Source of the DNA: Nonomuraea sp. MG754425
Lineage (GTDB): Bacteria > Actinomycetota > Actinomycetes > Streptosporangiales > Streptosporangiaceae
Direction of reading: 5' to 3'
Assembly (NCBI RefSeq): GCF_021699195.1
Contig: NZ_SSXE01000012.1
Coordinates: 22,670-86,669, forward strand
DNA length: 64,000 nt
Under the pieces are notes generated by a model. That model was not told the origin of the DNA. It saw only the letters and a list, made by a program, of their open reading frames with translations, and made no database searches. The stretch's first letter is position 1. Every line of letters starts with the position of its first letter. A program made the translations under genes and the position numbers. Of the stretch, positions 35,461 to 43,343 are shown in pieces.

Positions 35461-37047
35461 ATGAGCACTGCGGAGGCGATGCCGGAGAAGCCGGATATTC
35501 ACACCACCGCTGGAAAGATCGCCGACCTTGAGCGGCGACTCGACGAGGCCGTGCACGCGGGCTCGGCGGCGGCGGTGGACAAGCAGCACGCCAAGGGCAA
35601 GATGACGGCCAGGGAGCGGGTGCTGTCGCTGCTGGACGAGGGCTCGTTCGTGGAGTTCGACGAGTTCGCCAGGCACCGGTCCACGATGTTCGGGCTCGAC
35701 GAGCGGCGGCCGTACGGCGACGGCGTCATCACCGGCCACGGCACGGTCGACGGCCGGCAGGTGTGCGTGTTCTCCCAGGACGTGACCGTGTTCGGCGGCT
35801 CGCTCGGCGAGGTTTACGGCGAGAAGATCGTCAAGGTGCTGGACCTGGCGATCAAGACCGGCTGCCCGATCATCGGCATCAACGAGGGCGGCGGCGCGCG
35901 CATCCAGGAGGGTGTGGTGGCGCTCGGCCTGTACGCGGAGATCTTCAAGCGCAACGTGCACGCCTCCGGCGTCATCCCGCAGATCTCGCTCATCATGGGC
36001 GCGGCGGCCGGCGGCCACGTCTACTCGCCCGCGCTGACCGACTTCGTGGTGATGGTGGACCAGACGTCCCACATGTTCATCACGGGGCCCGACGTGATCA
36101 AGACGGTGACCGGCGAGGAGGTCACGTTCGAGGAGCTCGGCGGGGCCCACGCGCACAACACCAAGTCGGGCGTGGCCCACTACCAGGCCGCCGACGAGGA
36201 CGACGCGCTCGAGTACGTCAAGGCGCTGCTGTCCTACCTGCCGTCGAACAACCTCGACGAGGCCCCGATGTACGAGGCCGCCGCCGACCTCGGTCCCGAC
36301 CCCGAGCTGGATGAGCTGATCCCCGACTCGCCGAACCAGCCGTACGACATGCACCAGGTGATCGAGCACGTGCTGGACGACGGGGAGTTTCTGGAGGTCC
36401 ACGCGCTGTTCGCGCCGAACATCGTGGTCGGGTACGGCCGGGTGGACGGCCAGCCGGTGGGCGTCGTGGCCAACCAGCCCATGCATTTCGCCGGATGTCT
36501 AGATATCAACGCATCCGAGAAGGCTGCCAGATTTATTCGAACATGTGATGCCTTTAATATTCCTATCCTGACTTTTGTTGATGTCCCGGGTTTCCTTCCC
36601 GGCACCGATCAGGAATGGAACGGAATCATCCGCCGCGGGGCCAAGCTCCTGTACGCCTACGCCGAGGCCACCGTCCCCTTGATCACGGTCATCACCCGCA
36701 AGGCGTACGGCGGCGCGTACGACGTCATGGGCTCCAAGCACCTCGGCGCGGACGTGAACCTCGCCTGGCCCACCGCGCAGATCGCGGTCATGGGCGCGCA
36801 GGGCGCGGTCAACATCCTGCACCGGCGCCGCCTGGCCACCGCCGCCGACCCCGACGCCGAGCGGGCGCAGCTCGTCACCGAGTACGAGGACACGCTGGCC
36901 AACCCGTACATCGCGGCGGAGCGCGGTTATGTGGACTCGGTGATTCGGCCATCCGAAACCCGGCCGCAAGTCGTCAGGGCGCTGCGGGCGCTGCGGAACA
37001 AGCGGGAGACACTGCCGCCCAAGAAGCATGGGAACATCCCGCTGTGA
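35461..37047 (+). CDS. pccB: Acyl-CoA carboxylase beta subunit (carboxyltransferase, PccB/AccD-like)
   Basis: It transfers carboxyl from carboxybiotin to acetyl- or propionyl-CoA, making malonyl- or methylmalonyl-CoA for fatty-acid, mycolic-type and polyketide synthesis. The 528-residue protein is full length, with [17 protein letters not shown] (~48), the N-terminal oxyanion GGGARIQEG (~142), [13 protein letters not shown] (~214), [14 protein letters not shown] (~372), and the C-terminal oxyanion [12 protein letters not shown] (~413). The epsilon subunit gene follows with overlapping stop/start. Codons ~342-380 use AT-rich synonyms unlike the rest of the gene. Acyl specificity is not certain; PccB-like is the best guess. 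Confidence 0.94.
   Translation: MSTAEAMPEKPDIHTTAGKIADLERRLDEAVHAGSAAAVDKQHAKGKMTARERVLSLLDEGSFVEFDEFARHRSTMFGLDERRPYGDGVITGHGTVDGRQVCVFSQDVTVFGGSLGEVYGEKIVKVLDLAIKTGCPIIGINEGGGARIQEGVVALGLYAEIFKRNVHASGVIPQISLIMGAAAGGHVYSPALTDFVVMVDQTSHMFITGPDVIKTVTGEEVTFEELGGAHAHNTKSGVAHYQAADEDDALEYVKALLSYLPSNNLDEAPMYEAAADLGPDPELDELIPDSPNQPYDMHQVIEHVLDDGEFLEVHALFAPNIVVGYGRVDGQPVGVVANQPMHFAGCLDINASEKAARFIRTCDAFNIPILTFVDVPGFLPGTDQEWNGIIRRGAKLLYAYAEATVPLITVITRKAYGGAYDVMGSKHLGADVNLAWPTAQIAVMGAQGAVNILHRRRLATAADPDAERAQLVTEYEDTLANPYIAAERGYVDSVIRPSETRPQVVRALRALRNKRETLPPKKHGNIPL
36484..36606 (+). other. Low-GC synonymous-codon patch inside pccB
   Basis: By direct count 36481-36600 is 54 of 120 G+C (45%), against about 68-70% either side. 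The protein read through it is a conserved carboxyltransferase core, but codons such as CTA, AGA, CGA, ATT, AAT and TTT, rare elsewhere in this window, dominate. The reading frame is intact across both edges. Confidence 0.85.
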
Positions 37048-37247
37048 CCGGCCATCTGCGCATTGTCCAAGGTGACGCCACGCCCGAGGAGATCGCGGCA
37101 CTGGCGGCCGTCCTCGCGTCCCGGCGCGCCGAACCGGAGACGCCTCCCCAACCGCCGCGAAGACAAACATGGCGAAACCCAGCTAGAGCTATGCGTAAGC
37201 CTGTCGTCCCAGGGAAGTCGGCATGGCGGATGAGCGCACTACCCTAG
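37044..37247 (+). CDS. accE: Acyl-CoA carboxylase epsilon subunit
   Basis: A 67-residue actinobacterial epsilon subunit that stabilises the alpha-beta carboxylase complex. The typical core [22 protein letters not shown] occurs at ~6-27 (shown here as [11 protein letters not shown] and [10 protein letters not shown]), with a C-terminal [13 protein letters not shown] tail ending RMSALP. The GTG at 37044 overlaps the pccB TGA (GTGA), so translation is coupled. The stop codon at 37245 lies at the base of a large inverted repeat. Confidence 0.88.
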   Translation: MTGHLRIVQGDATPEEIAALAAVLASRRAEPETPPQPPRRQTWRNPARAMRKPVVPGKSAWRMSALP

Positions 37248-37298
37248 ATAGATCCTGGGAATCGGGTGTCAAGTTCCCCGGGAGTTGGGACTATCTAG
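37244..37298 (+). terminator. Long imperfect stem-loop starting at the accE stop codon
   Basis: CTAGATAG (37244-37251), containing the accE stop, is a perfect inverse of CTATCTAG (37291-37298). Inside, CCTGGGAA pairs with TTCCCCGGG, giving a two-tier stem with a bulge. There is no T-run. It may terminate the carboxylase operon or lie in the leader of the NYN gene; TATAGT at 37313 could be that gene's -10. Confidence 0.5.
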
Positions 37299-37354
37299 AG
37301 AAAGTAGGCGTATATAGTCGGCCGATCAACTAACACCGCGGCCTGGAGGACGAC

Positions 37355-38296
37355 ATGGCCATCCCAGACCTCATGCCGCATCCTGTGGCAGCCAAGTACG
37401 CCGTCCTAGTGGATGTCGGTTATCTGTACGCTGCGGCAGGTGAAGTGCTGCTCGGCGCGAAGGAGCGCAAGGAATATCGGGTGGCCGCCGATGAGCTCAT
37501 CCAGAGTCTACAGAAACATGCAGAGGAACGTATTTCCGGCGAACTTCTGCGGATCTATTGGTATGACGCAGCCCGTGACCGCGTGCCCACCGTCGACCAG
37601 CGGGTCATCGCTCAGCTTCCCTGGGTCAAGGTGCGACTCGGCAACCTGAACGCCCGTGGTCAGCAGAAGGGTGTCGACGCGCAGATCCGGAGTGATCTGG
37701 AGGCTCTGGCCAGGCATCATGCGGTCACCGACACGATCCTGCTGGCCGGTGACGAGGACATGGTCCCGGCGGTCGAGGCGGCACAGGCGTACGGCGTGCG
37801 CATCCACCTGTGGGGCGTCGAACCGCCTTACGGCACCAACCAGGCCGAACGCCTGGTGTGGGAGTCCGACACCGTCGAAGTGATCAGCGCAGATTTCCTA
37901 AGACCGTTTTTCAGCCGTGCTCCGCAACCCGTTCCGGTCACCCCGCCCGCCGCCGCTCCCTCGCCCGCGCAGGTCTTCGCCGGGCGCGCGCCCGTCAAAC
38001 CGCACGCCAAACCCGGCCAGGTCGCCAAGCTGGGGCCGAGCAGACCCCGCGTGGAGGACGTCGGTGAGCACGTGGCCCAGAAGTGGATCCTCACCCGTGG
38101 CCGCGACAACATCCGCGACCTCCTGCCGGGGCCGATCCTGCCGACCGTCATCGACACCGAGTTGCTGATCGAGGCGGAGAAGGAGCTCGGGCACTCGCTG
38201 CGGCCCTACCCGGAGGCCCGGGTGTGGCTGCGTGACGGGTTCTGGGCGCGGGTCTACCGGGAGTTCGACCTCGGGGTCGGGGTCTCCTCCAAGTGA
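37355..38296 (+). CDS. NYN (PIN-like) domain ribonuclease-like protein
   Basis: The 313 residues carry an N-terminal NYN domain (~12-190) with the acidic metal-binding positions Asp20 (VLVDVGYLY), Asp ~109 in VDAQIRSDL and Asp ~132-134 in LAGDEDMVP, characteristic of LabA/Limkain-type RNases. A Pro/Ala-rich linker (~187-225) leads to a basic C-terminal region (~235-313) rich in aromatic residues (YPEARVWLRDGFWARVYREF), possibly an RNA-binding module I cannot name. GGAGG precedes the ATG. Targets unknown. Confidence 0.85.
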   Translation: MAIPDLMPHPVAAKYAVLVDVGYLYAAAGEVLLGAKERKEYRVAADELIQSLQKHAEERISGELLRIYWYDAARDRVPTVDQRVIAQLPWVKVRLGNLNARGQQKGVDAQIRSDLEALARHHAVTDTILLAGDEDMVPAVEAAQAYGVRIHLWGVEPPYGTNQAERLVWESDTVEVISADFLRPFFSRAPQPVPVTPPAAAPSPAQVFAGRAPVKPHAKPGQVAKLGPSRPRVEDVGEHVAQKWILTRGRDNIRDLLPGPILPTVIDTELLIEAEKELGHSLRPYPEARVWLRDGFWARVYREFDLGVGVSSK

Positions 38297-38308
38297 CCGT
38301 CCGCGATC

Positions 38309-38331
38309 GGGGCGCGGGGTCGCCGCGCCCC
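38309..38331. terminator. GC-rich hairpin after the NYN gene
   Basis: A 9-bp perfect stem, GGGGCGCGG (38309-38317) with CCGCGCCCC (38323-38331) and a 5-nt loop, lies 12 bp past the NYN stop. No T-run. It may terminate transcription before the alkA gene. Confidence 0.55.
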
Positions 38332-38404
38332 CTGTCCGGGGCCGTCACGGTGATGTCTGATTTCCGCCAGTCGGCCCTCTTGGGTAGGACATACGCTCGG
38401 AGGC

Positions 38405-39805
38405 ATGTCACCGCTCGAGCTTGATTTCGACTCCTGTTACCGGGCCGTCTCCGCCAGGGACGCCCGGTTCGACGGACGTTTCTACACGGCGGTGACGACG
38501 ACGCGCATCTACTGCCGTCCGATCTGCCCGGCGCGCACGCCCGCGTCCCGCAACGTGCGCTTCTACCGGCACGCGGCGTCGGCGGAGGCCGCCGGCTTCC
38601 GTCCCTGCAAGCGCTGCCGCCCCGAGCTGTCGCCCGGCGACCCCGGCTGGGACGCGCGCGGCGACCTCGTCGGACGGGCGCTGCGGCTCATCGACGACGG
38701 GGCGGCCGACGACCGGGGCGTGGCTGGGCTGGCCGAGCGGCTGCACATCACCGAGCGGCACCTGCACCGGCTGTTCGTCGCCGAACTGGGCGTCGGGCCG
38801 CTGGCGGTGGCGCGCACGAAACGGCTGCTGCTGGCCAAGCAGCTCCTGACCGAGACGGGGCTGCCGGTGACCGACGTGGCGTTCGCGGCCGGGTTCGGCA
38901 GCGTGCGGCAGTTCAACGCGACGATGCGGGAGACGTACGGCTTCACGCCGAGCGAGCTGCGCGCCACGGCCGGGCCGCGAGCGGTGGGGGCCGTCACCGA
39001 GGCCGCGACGCTGCGGCTGCGGCTGCACCGGCGCGAGCCGTACGACGCGGACGGCGTCTTCGCCTTCCTCGCCTCCCGCGCGATCCCCGGCCTGGAGGTG
39101 GCAGACCGTACGTCGTACGCCAGAACCGTGCCGGGCGGGACGATCACGCTCACCCCCCAGCGCGACCACATCGCCCTGGACGTGGCCGTGGCCGACACCC
39201 GGCAGCTCGCCCGCGTCGTGGCCCGCTGCCGCCGCCTCCTCGACCTGGACGCCGACCCCGAGGCCATCTCCGAGACCCTCGGCCAGACCTCGCTCGGCCC
39301 GCTCGTCGCGGCCCGGCCGGGGCTGCGGGTGCCGGGGACGTTCGACGGGTTCGAGCTGGCCGTGCGCGCGGTGGTGGGCCAGCAGATCTCGGTGGCCGGC
39401 GCGCGTACGCTGCTCGGCCGCGTCGTCGCCAGGGCCGCCGCGCCGGGGGACCTCTTCCCCGCCCCGGCGCACCTCCTGGAGACCGACCTGACGGGCCTCG
39501 GCCTGACCAACCGCCGCATCGACACGCTCAAGGACCTGGCCGCCCGCCTGGCCGGCGGTCGCATCGACCTGGACGGCGGGCAGGACCCCGCCGAGGCGGT
39601 GGCGGCGCTCCTGGAGGTCCGCGGCATCGGGCCGTGGACCGCCGGCTACATCGCGCTGCGGGCGCTACGCGACCCCGACGCGTGGCCCACCGGCGACCTC
39701 GTGCTCAACAAGCGCATGGCCGCCCTGGGCATGACCGACGACCACATCGAGCGGTGGCGCCCGTGGCGGGCGTACGCCGCCCTGCACCTCTGGAGTTCCT
39801 CATGA
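38405..39805 (+). CDS. alkA: Ada-AlkA fusion: alkylation regulator and 3-methyladenine DNA glycosylase
   Basis: The 466-residue fusion senses and repairs methylated DNA. The N-terminal Ada zinc domain has Cys37, Cys41, Cys68 and Cys71 (CRPIC and CKRC), Cys37 being the methylphosphotriester acceptor. An AraC-type helix-turn-helix spans ~85-185 (HITERHLHRLFVAE, VTDVAFAAGFGS). An AlkA N-terminal domain (~195-300) and an HhH-GPD glycosylase domain (~310-466) follow, the latter with GIGPWTAGY and the catalytic Asp in WPTGDLVLNKR. It is coupled to ogt by an ATGA overlap. TACGCT 7 nt before the ATG suggests a leaderless message. Likely autoregulated. Confidence 0.94.
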   Translation: MSPLELDFDSCYRAVSARDARFDGRFYTAVTTTRIYCRPICPARTPASRNVRFYRHAASAEAAGFRPCKRCRPELSPGDPGWDARGDLVGRALRLIDDGAADDRGVAGLAERLHITERHLHRLFVAELGVGPLAVARTKRLLLAKQLLTETGLPVTDVAFAAGFGSVRQFNATMRETYGFTPSELRATAGPRAVGAVTEAATLRLRLHRREPYDADGVFAFLASRAIPGLEVADRTSYARTVPGGTITLTPQRDHIALDVAVADTRQLARVVARCRRLLDLDADPEAISETLGQTSLGPLVAARPGLRVPGTFDGFELAVRAVVGQQISVAGARTLLGRVVARAAAPGDLFPAPAHLLETDLTGLGLTNRRIDTLKDLAARLAGGRIDLDGGQDPAEAVAALLEVRGIGPWTAGYIALRALRDPDAWPTGDLVLNKRMAALGMTDDHIERWRPWRAYAALHLWSSS

Positions 39806-40314
39806 TCGCTGCCCAGCTCGTACCGACGCCGGTGGGCCCGCTGGCCCTGCTGTCCCGCGAGGGAGTGCTCGTCGCCGCCGGCTTCACCCCCGAGCCGAAG
39901 GACATGTTCGTCCGGCTCACGCCCGCGCTGCAGTCCGAAGGGCTGGCGATCGTGGACGACCTCGGGGCCATGACCGAGGCCACCCGCGCCTACTTCGACG
40001 GCGACCTGGACGCCCTGGACGCCATCCCGGTCTCGCAGCCCGGCACGCCCACCCGCAAGCGGCTCCACGCGACGTTGCGCGAGGTGAAGGCCGGGACGAC
40101 CGTGTCGTACGCGCAGCTCGCCGAGCGGGCGGGCATGCCCCGGACGGCGGCCAGGGCGGCCGGGTCGGCCTGCGCGCAGAACCTGATCGCACCGTTCGTG
40201 CCCTGCCATCGGGTACTGCCGACGACCGGCGGATATGGCGGGTATTACTACGGCGTTCCGGTGAAAGAGTGGCTTCTTGCCCACGAAAACGGAGGAATCG
40301 TCAACGCTTTGTAA
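39802..40314 (+). CDS. ogt: Methylated-DNA-[protein]-cysteine S-methyltransferase
   Basis: A suicide enzyme that removes O6-alkyl from guanine. The 170 residues have the DNA-binding GTTVSYAQLAERAGMPRTAARAAGSA region (in part GTTVSYAQLAERAG at ~95) and the acceptor Cys135 in VPCHRV, followed by GGYGGYYYGVPVKEWLL. The ATG overlaps the alkA stop (ATGA), so the two repair enzymes are co-translated. The length matches the stand-alone Ogt type. Confidence 0.95.
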   Translation: MIAAQLVPTPVGPLALLSREGVLVAAGFTPEPKDMFVRLTPALQSEGLAIVDDLGAMTEATRAYFDGDLDALDAIPVSQPGTPTRKRLHATLREVKAGTTVSYAQLAERAGMPRTAARAAGSACAQNLIAPFVPCHRVLPTTGGYGGYYYGVPVKEWLLAHENGGIVNAL

Positions 40315-40345
40315 TCGCTCGACGACACTCGGTAATGTGTTCGGC

Positions 40346-41206
40346 ATGTCACCGACATTAGAACATGAGTACCTGATCGAGCTCGTCCGCAACCGTCCCA
40401 CCCTGGCCACCTCCCTCCTGGCCAGGGTGACGGACATCGAGATCCCCTACTTCGACGACGCCCAACTGGGCAACTGCGACTTCACCGACACCGTGCCGGC
40501 GGAGTTCCGGGCCGACTCGGTCGTCCTCCTGACCCGCGAGGGCAAGCCGGTGGCGGCGGTCGTGCTGGAGGTCCAGCGCGCATTCGACAAGCGCAAGCAA
40601 TTCACCTGGCCCGTCTACCTGGCCACGCTGCGCTCGCGCCAGCGGTGCCCCGTGCTGCTGCTCGTCTTCTGCACGGACGGGAACACCGCTTCGGCCTGCC
40701 GCGAGCCCATCCACATGGGGCATCCCGGGTGGGTGCTCCACCCGGCCGTCGCCACTCTTCGCGACGTACCCAAGATCACCGATGTCGAGCAGGCCCGAGC
40801 CGAGCCCGAACTCGCCGCACTCTCGGCCATCGCGTACGGCAGCCTCGGGGGCGACGAGGCGTGGAAGGTGCTCCGGGCCTGGGTAGAGGCCGAGAAGAAT
40901 CCGCTGGAAGGGCAGGCCAGCTATTCTGCGATTGTCCACTACCTGCTGACCAGCCCCGAAGCCGTCCAGATGTTCAAGGAGCTCGAAGTGCCCATCGGCA
41001 TCCCAGAGGCCATGAGAAACCCGATCATCCGCGAGGCCGTCGAATACGGCAAGGCCAAGACGCTGCTCATGCTTCTGGACAAGCGCAACATCCACGTCCC
41101 GATCGAGGCGCAGGAGCGCATCCTCGCCTGCACCGACGAGACGACGCTGGACACCTGGATCGACCGAATCCTCACGATCACCACCGTCGATGAGCTCTTC
41201 GACTGA
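40346..41206 (+). CDS. Rpn-like PD-(D/E)XK nuclease family protein
   Basis: The 286-residue protein has the shape of recombination-promoting nuclease (Rpn)/PD-(D/E)XK proteins: EHEYLIELVRNRPTLA at the start, a putative catalytic Asp in RADSVVLL (~56), then AVVLEVQRAFDKRKQF (~75-90) supplying the E-x-Q and Lys. The C-terminus (~240-286), ERILACTDETTLDTWIDRIL and VDELFD, resembles the DUF4351-type tail of such proteins. It probably acts on DNA; its target is unknown. A degenerate second copy of the C-terminal tail overlaps its 3' end. The ATG at 40346 is preferred over an upstream in-frame ATG that overlaps ogt. Confidence 0.68.
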   Translation: MSPTLEHEYLIELVRNRPTLATSLLARVTDIEIPYFDDAQLGNCDFTDTVPAEFRADSVVLLTREGKPVAAVVLEVQRAFDKRKQFTWPVYLATLRSRQRCPVLLLVFCTDGNTASACREPIHMGHPGWVLHPAVATLRDVPKITDVEQARAEPELAALSAIAYGSLGGDEAWKVLRAWVEAEKNPLEGQASYSAIVHYLLTSPEAVQMFKELEVPIGIPEAMRNPIIREAVEYGKAKTLLMLLDKRNIHVPIEAQERILACTDETTLDTWIDRILTITTVDELFD

Positions 41207-41572
41207 CAACCACCCGCCCCGCGAACAGCGTGGGCAGGAGTGGGACACCATCACCTGGATCGAAGCCGCAGCGAGGCATCCCTTCATCTGCGAGTGGATC
41301 GAGTTCGGCATCACGCTGGCGGTGGAAAGTCCGACGATAGGGGGCAGCCGAAGGGACGCCCGCCGGGATACGCGCGGGCTTACCTGGACGGGTACCTACG
41401 GGGATACGCGCGCGGCCTGGCCAAGGGCCTCCTGCGGCTCCTGACCATACGGTGCATCCCGGTCCCGGTTGAGACACGGGAGCGCATCCTCGCCTGCAGC
41501 GACCTGATGACGTTGGAGGTCTGGATCGGCCGGGCCATCACCGTCACCGCCGTCGACGAATTGTTCGGCTGA
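41190..41572 (+). pseudogene. Frameshifted small relative of the Rpn-like protein's C-terminus
   Basis: An ATG at 41190 opens MSSSTDNHPPREQR...EWIEFGITLAVESPTIGG in one frame. From about 41345 the coherent protein continues one frame over as GYARAYLDGYLRGYARGLAKGLL, then ETRERILACSDLMTLEVWIGRAI and VDELFG. The tail is clearly paralogous to ERILACTDETTLDTWIDRIL...VDELFD of the preceding gene. Inserting one base in the GGGGG run at ~41340-41344 would join the frames into about 128 residues. Either a real 1-bp deletion or a sequencing error in the homopolymer. The first 17 bp overlap the upstream gene. Confidence 0.6.
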
Positions 41573-41578
41573 AGCGGG

Positions 41579-42733
41579 TCAGGCGGGTGCCAGGCGGCGG
41601 GACTGGGTGCCGGCCAGGGCGGCTGCGGCGAGGCCGATGAGGCCGAGCAGGGCGGCCGTCCAGGCCGGGGCCGTGTAGCCGAGGCCGGCGTCGATGGTCA
41701 GGCCGGCGGCGAAGGAGCCGATGGCGTTGCCCAGGTTGAAGGCGCCGATGTTGGCGGCCGAGGCCAGGGTGGGCGCGCCCGCGGCGGCGTCCAGGACGCG
41801 GGTCTGCAGGGGCGGGACGGTCGCGAAGGCGGCCACCCCGAACAGGGTGATCGCGACGACGAAGGCGATCTGGCTGGCCGAGACCAGCGCCACCACCACG
41901 GCCAGCAGCGTGAGCAGGGCCACCGAGCCGTAGATGGCCGGCATGACGGCCCGGTCGGCCAGCCTGCCGCCGATCAGGTTGCCGACCACGAGCCCGACGC
42001 CGAACACCGCCATCACCACCGGCACCGTCCCCGGCGAGAAGCCGCCGACGCCGGTCATGATCGGCGCGATGAACGTGATGACGGCGAAGACCGGGGCGAA
42101 GCCGAAGACGGTCATGGCCAGCGCCAGCCAGACGCCGGCCTTGCGGAAGGTCGCGAGTTCGTGCAGCAGGCCGCCTCCCGAGGGCCGGGGTTGGCGCGGC
42201 ACCAGGGCCAGGACCCCGGCGAACCCGACGACGCCGATGGCGACCACCACCCAGAACGTGGCCCGCCAGCCGAACGCCTGCCCGATCCACGTCCCCAGGG
42301 GCACGCCGAGCACGTTGGCCAGCGTCAGGCCGGTGAACATCAGGGCGATGGCGCTGGCCCGCCTGCGCGGCCCCACCAGGTCGGCGGCCACGACCGAGCC
42401 GACCCCGAAGTACGCCCCGTGGGCGAAGGCGGCCAGGAAGCGGCCGATCATGAGCACGCCGTACGAGGGGGCCAGCGCCGACAGCAGGTTGCCCGCGACG
42501 AACAGCACCATCAGGGCCAGCAGCATGGTCTTGCGCGACAACCGCCCGCCGAGCATGGTCAGCGGCGGCCCGCCGACGGCCACGCCGAGGGCGTACCCGG
42601 AGACCAGCAGGCCGGCCGCCGGGATCGTGACGCCGAAGTCGTCGGCCAGTTCGGGCAGCAGCCCGTTGATGATGAACTCCGTGGTTCCGATGCCGAAGGC
42701 GCTGATCGCCAGGGCGAACAGGGCGAGAGGCAT
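41579..42733 (-). CDS. MFS transporter, DHA1-type drug exporter
   Basis: The 384-residue protein has 12 predicted membrane segments and the DHA1 motif A-like GGRLSRKTML (~62-71) after segment 2, with a start, ISAFGIGTTEFIINGLLPELA, typical of the arabinose-efflux/chloramphenicol-exporter group. It likely exports a small toxic compound by proton antiport. GAGGAGAA precedes the ATG. It is divergent from a MarR repressor at 42824, the usual arrangement of a repressor controlling its own pump. Cargo unknown. Confidence 0.92.
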   Translation of the reverse strand: MPLALFALAISAFGIGTTEFIINGLLPELADDFGVTIPAAGLLVSGYALGVAVGGPPLTMLGGRLSRKTMLLALMVLFVAGNLLSALAPSYGVLMIGRFLAAFAHGAYFGVGSVVAADLVGPRRRASAIALMFTGLTLANVLGVPLGTWIGQAFGWRATFWVVVAIGVVGFAGVLALVPRQPRPSGGGLLHELATFRKAGVWLALAMTVFGFAPVFAVITFIAPIMTGVGGFSPGTVPVVMAVFGVGLVVGNLIGGRLADRAVMPAIYGSVALLTLLAVVVALVSASQIAFVVAITLFGVAAFATVPPLQTRVLDAAAGAPTLASAANIGAFNLGNAIGSFAAGLTIDAGLGYTAPAWTAALLGLIGLAAAALAGTQSRRLAPA

Positions 42734-42752
42734 AGAATTCTCCTCAGACGAC

Positions 42753-42791
42753 GTTAGTGAGCGTAGGCATTATTTGCACGCGCCGACTAAC
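42753..42791. promoter_or_regulatory. Inverted repeat in the MFS/marR divergent promoter region
   Basis: GTTAGT (42753-42758) is the exact inverse of ACTAAC (42786-42791), with 27 bp between. The spacer is AT-rich (CATTATTT). A candidate MarR operator between the two start codons; not proven. Confidence 0.45.
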
Positions 42792-42823
42792 TGACCATAC
42801 AACTATGCTGAGGAGGCTGTCAC

Positions 42824-43255
42824 ATGCCCCTAGCCGACGACGCCGTCGAGGCGCGCGCCCAGGGCTGGCGCACCCTCGCGGCCCTGCACGCCAGGATCGA
42901 GGACCGGCTGGAGAAGGCGCTGCAGCGCGGGCACGAGCTGAGCGTGAGCGAGTACACCGTGCTCGACGCGCTGGCCAGGCAGGACGGCTGGCACATGCGC
43001 ATGCAGCAGCTCGCCAGGGCCGTGGTGCTCAGCCAGAGCGCCACCACGCGGCTGGTGACGCGGCTGGAGAACCGCGACCTGCTGCGGCGCTACCTGTGCG
43101 TGGACGACCGGCGCGGGATCTACTCCGAGGTCACCCCCGACGGGCGCGCGCTGCTCGAACAGGCACGTCCGACGCATGACACCGTGCTGAAGGAGGTGCT
43201 GGCCGAGGCGGCGGAGCAGCCGGAGCTGGCCCCGCTCGCCGCCGTCCTGAGCTGA
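42824..43255 (+). CDS. MarR-family transcriptional regulator
   Basis: The 143-residue winged-helix repressor has LSVSEYTVLDALARQ (~39-53), the recognition helix region VLSQSATTRLVTRLENRDLL (~67-86; shown as QSATTRLVTRLENR) and the wing DDRRGIYSEVTPDGRALL. It dimerises through N- and C-terminal helices. It is divergent from the MFS exporter and probably represses it until a drug ligand binds. The last codons enter a 13-nt tandem repeat array that continues beyond the stop. Confidence 0.92.
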   Translation: MPLADDAVEARAQGWRTLAALHARIEDRLEKALQRGHELSVSEYTVLDALARQDGWHMRMQQLARAVVLSQSATTRLVTRLENRDLLRRYLCVDDRRGIYSEVTPDGRALLEQARPTHDTVLKEVLAEAAEQPELAPLAAVLS

Positions 43256-43336
43256 CGTCCTGAGCCTGACGCCCTGGGTTGATGTCCTGGGTTGACGTCC
43301 TGACCCTGATGTCCTGGGTTGATGTCCTGGGTTGAG
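43244..43336 (+). repeat. Seven 13-14 nt tandem units at the end of marR
   Basis: Units begin at 43244, 43257, 43271, 43284, 43297, 43311 and 43324. Four are GTCCTGGGTTGA-like and the rest have CTGAGC/CTGACC variants. The array starts inside the marR stop region and fills the gap to the convergent secreted-protein gene. Too irregular for a CRISPR; a slippage-generated spacer or protein/RNA binding array. Confidence 0.85.
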
Positions 43337-43343
43337 GACGTCG

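Noticed and set aside
36234..36605. Antisense open frame starting in the pccB low-GC patch
   Set aside because: No ribosome site or coherent protein; kept only as a reason to look for antisense RNA.
43244..43336. CRISPR-like look of the 13-nt array
   Set aside because: No spacers, imperfect units and no cas gene nearby; tandem slippage explains it.
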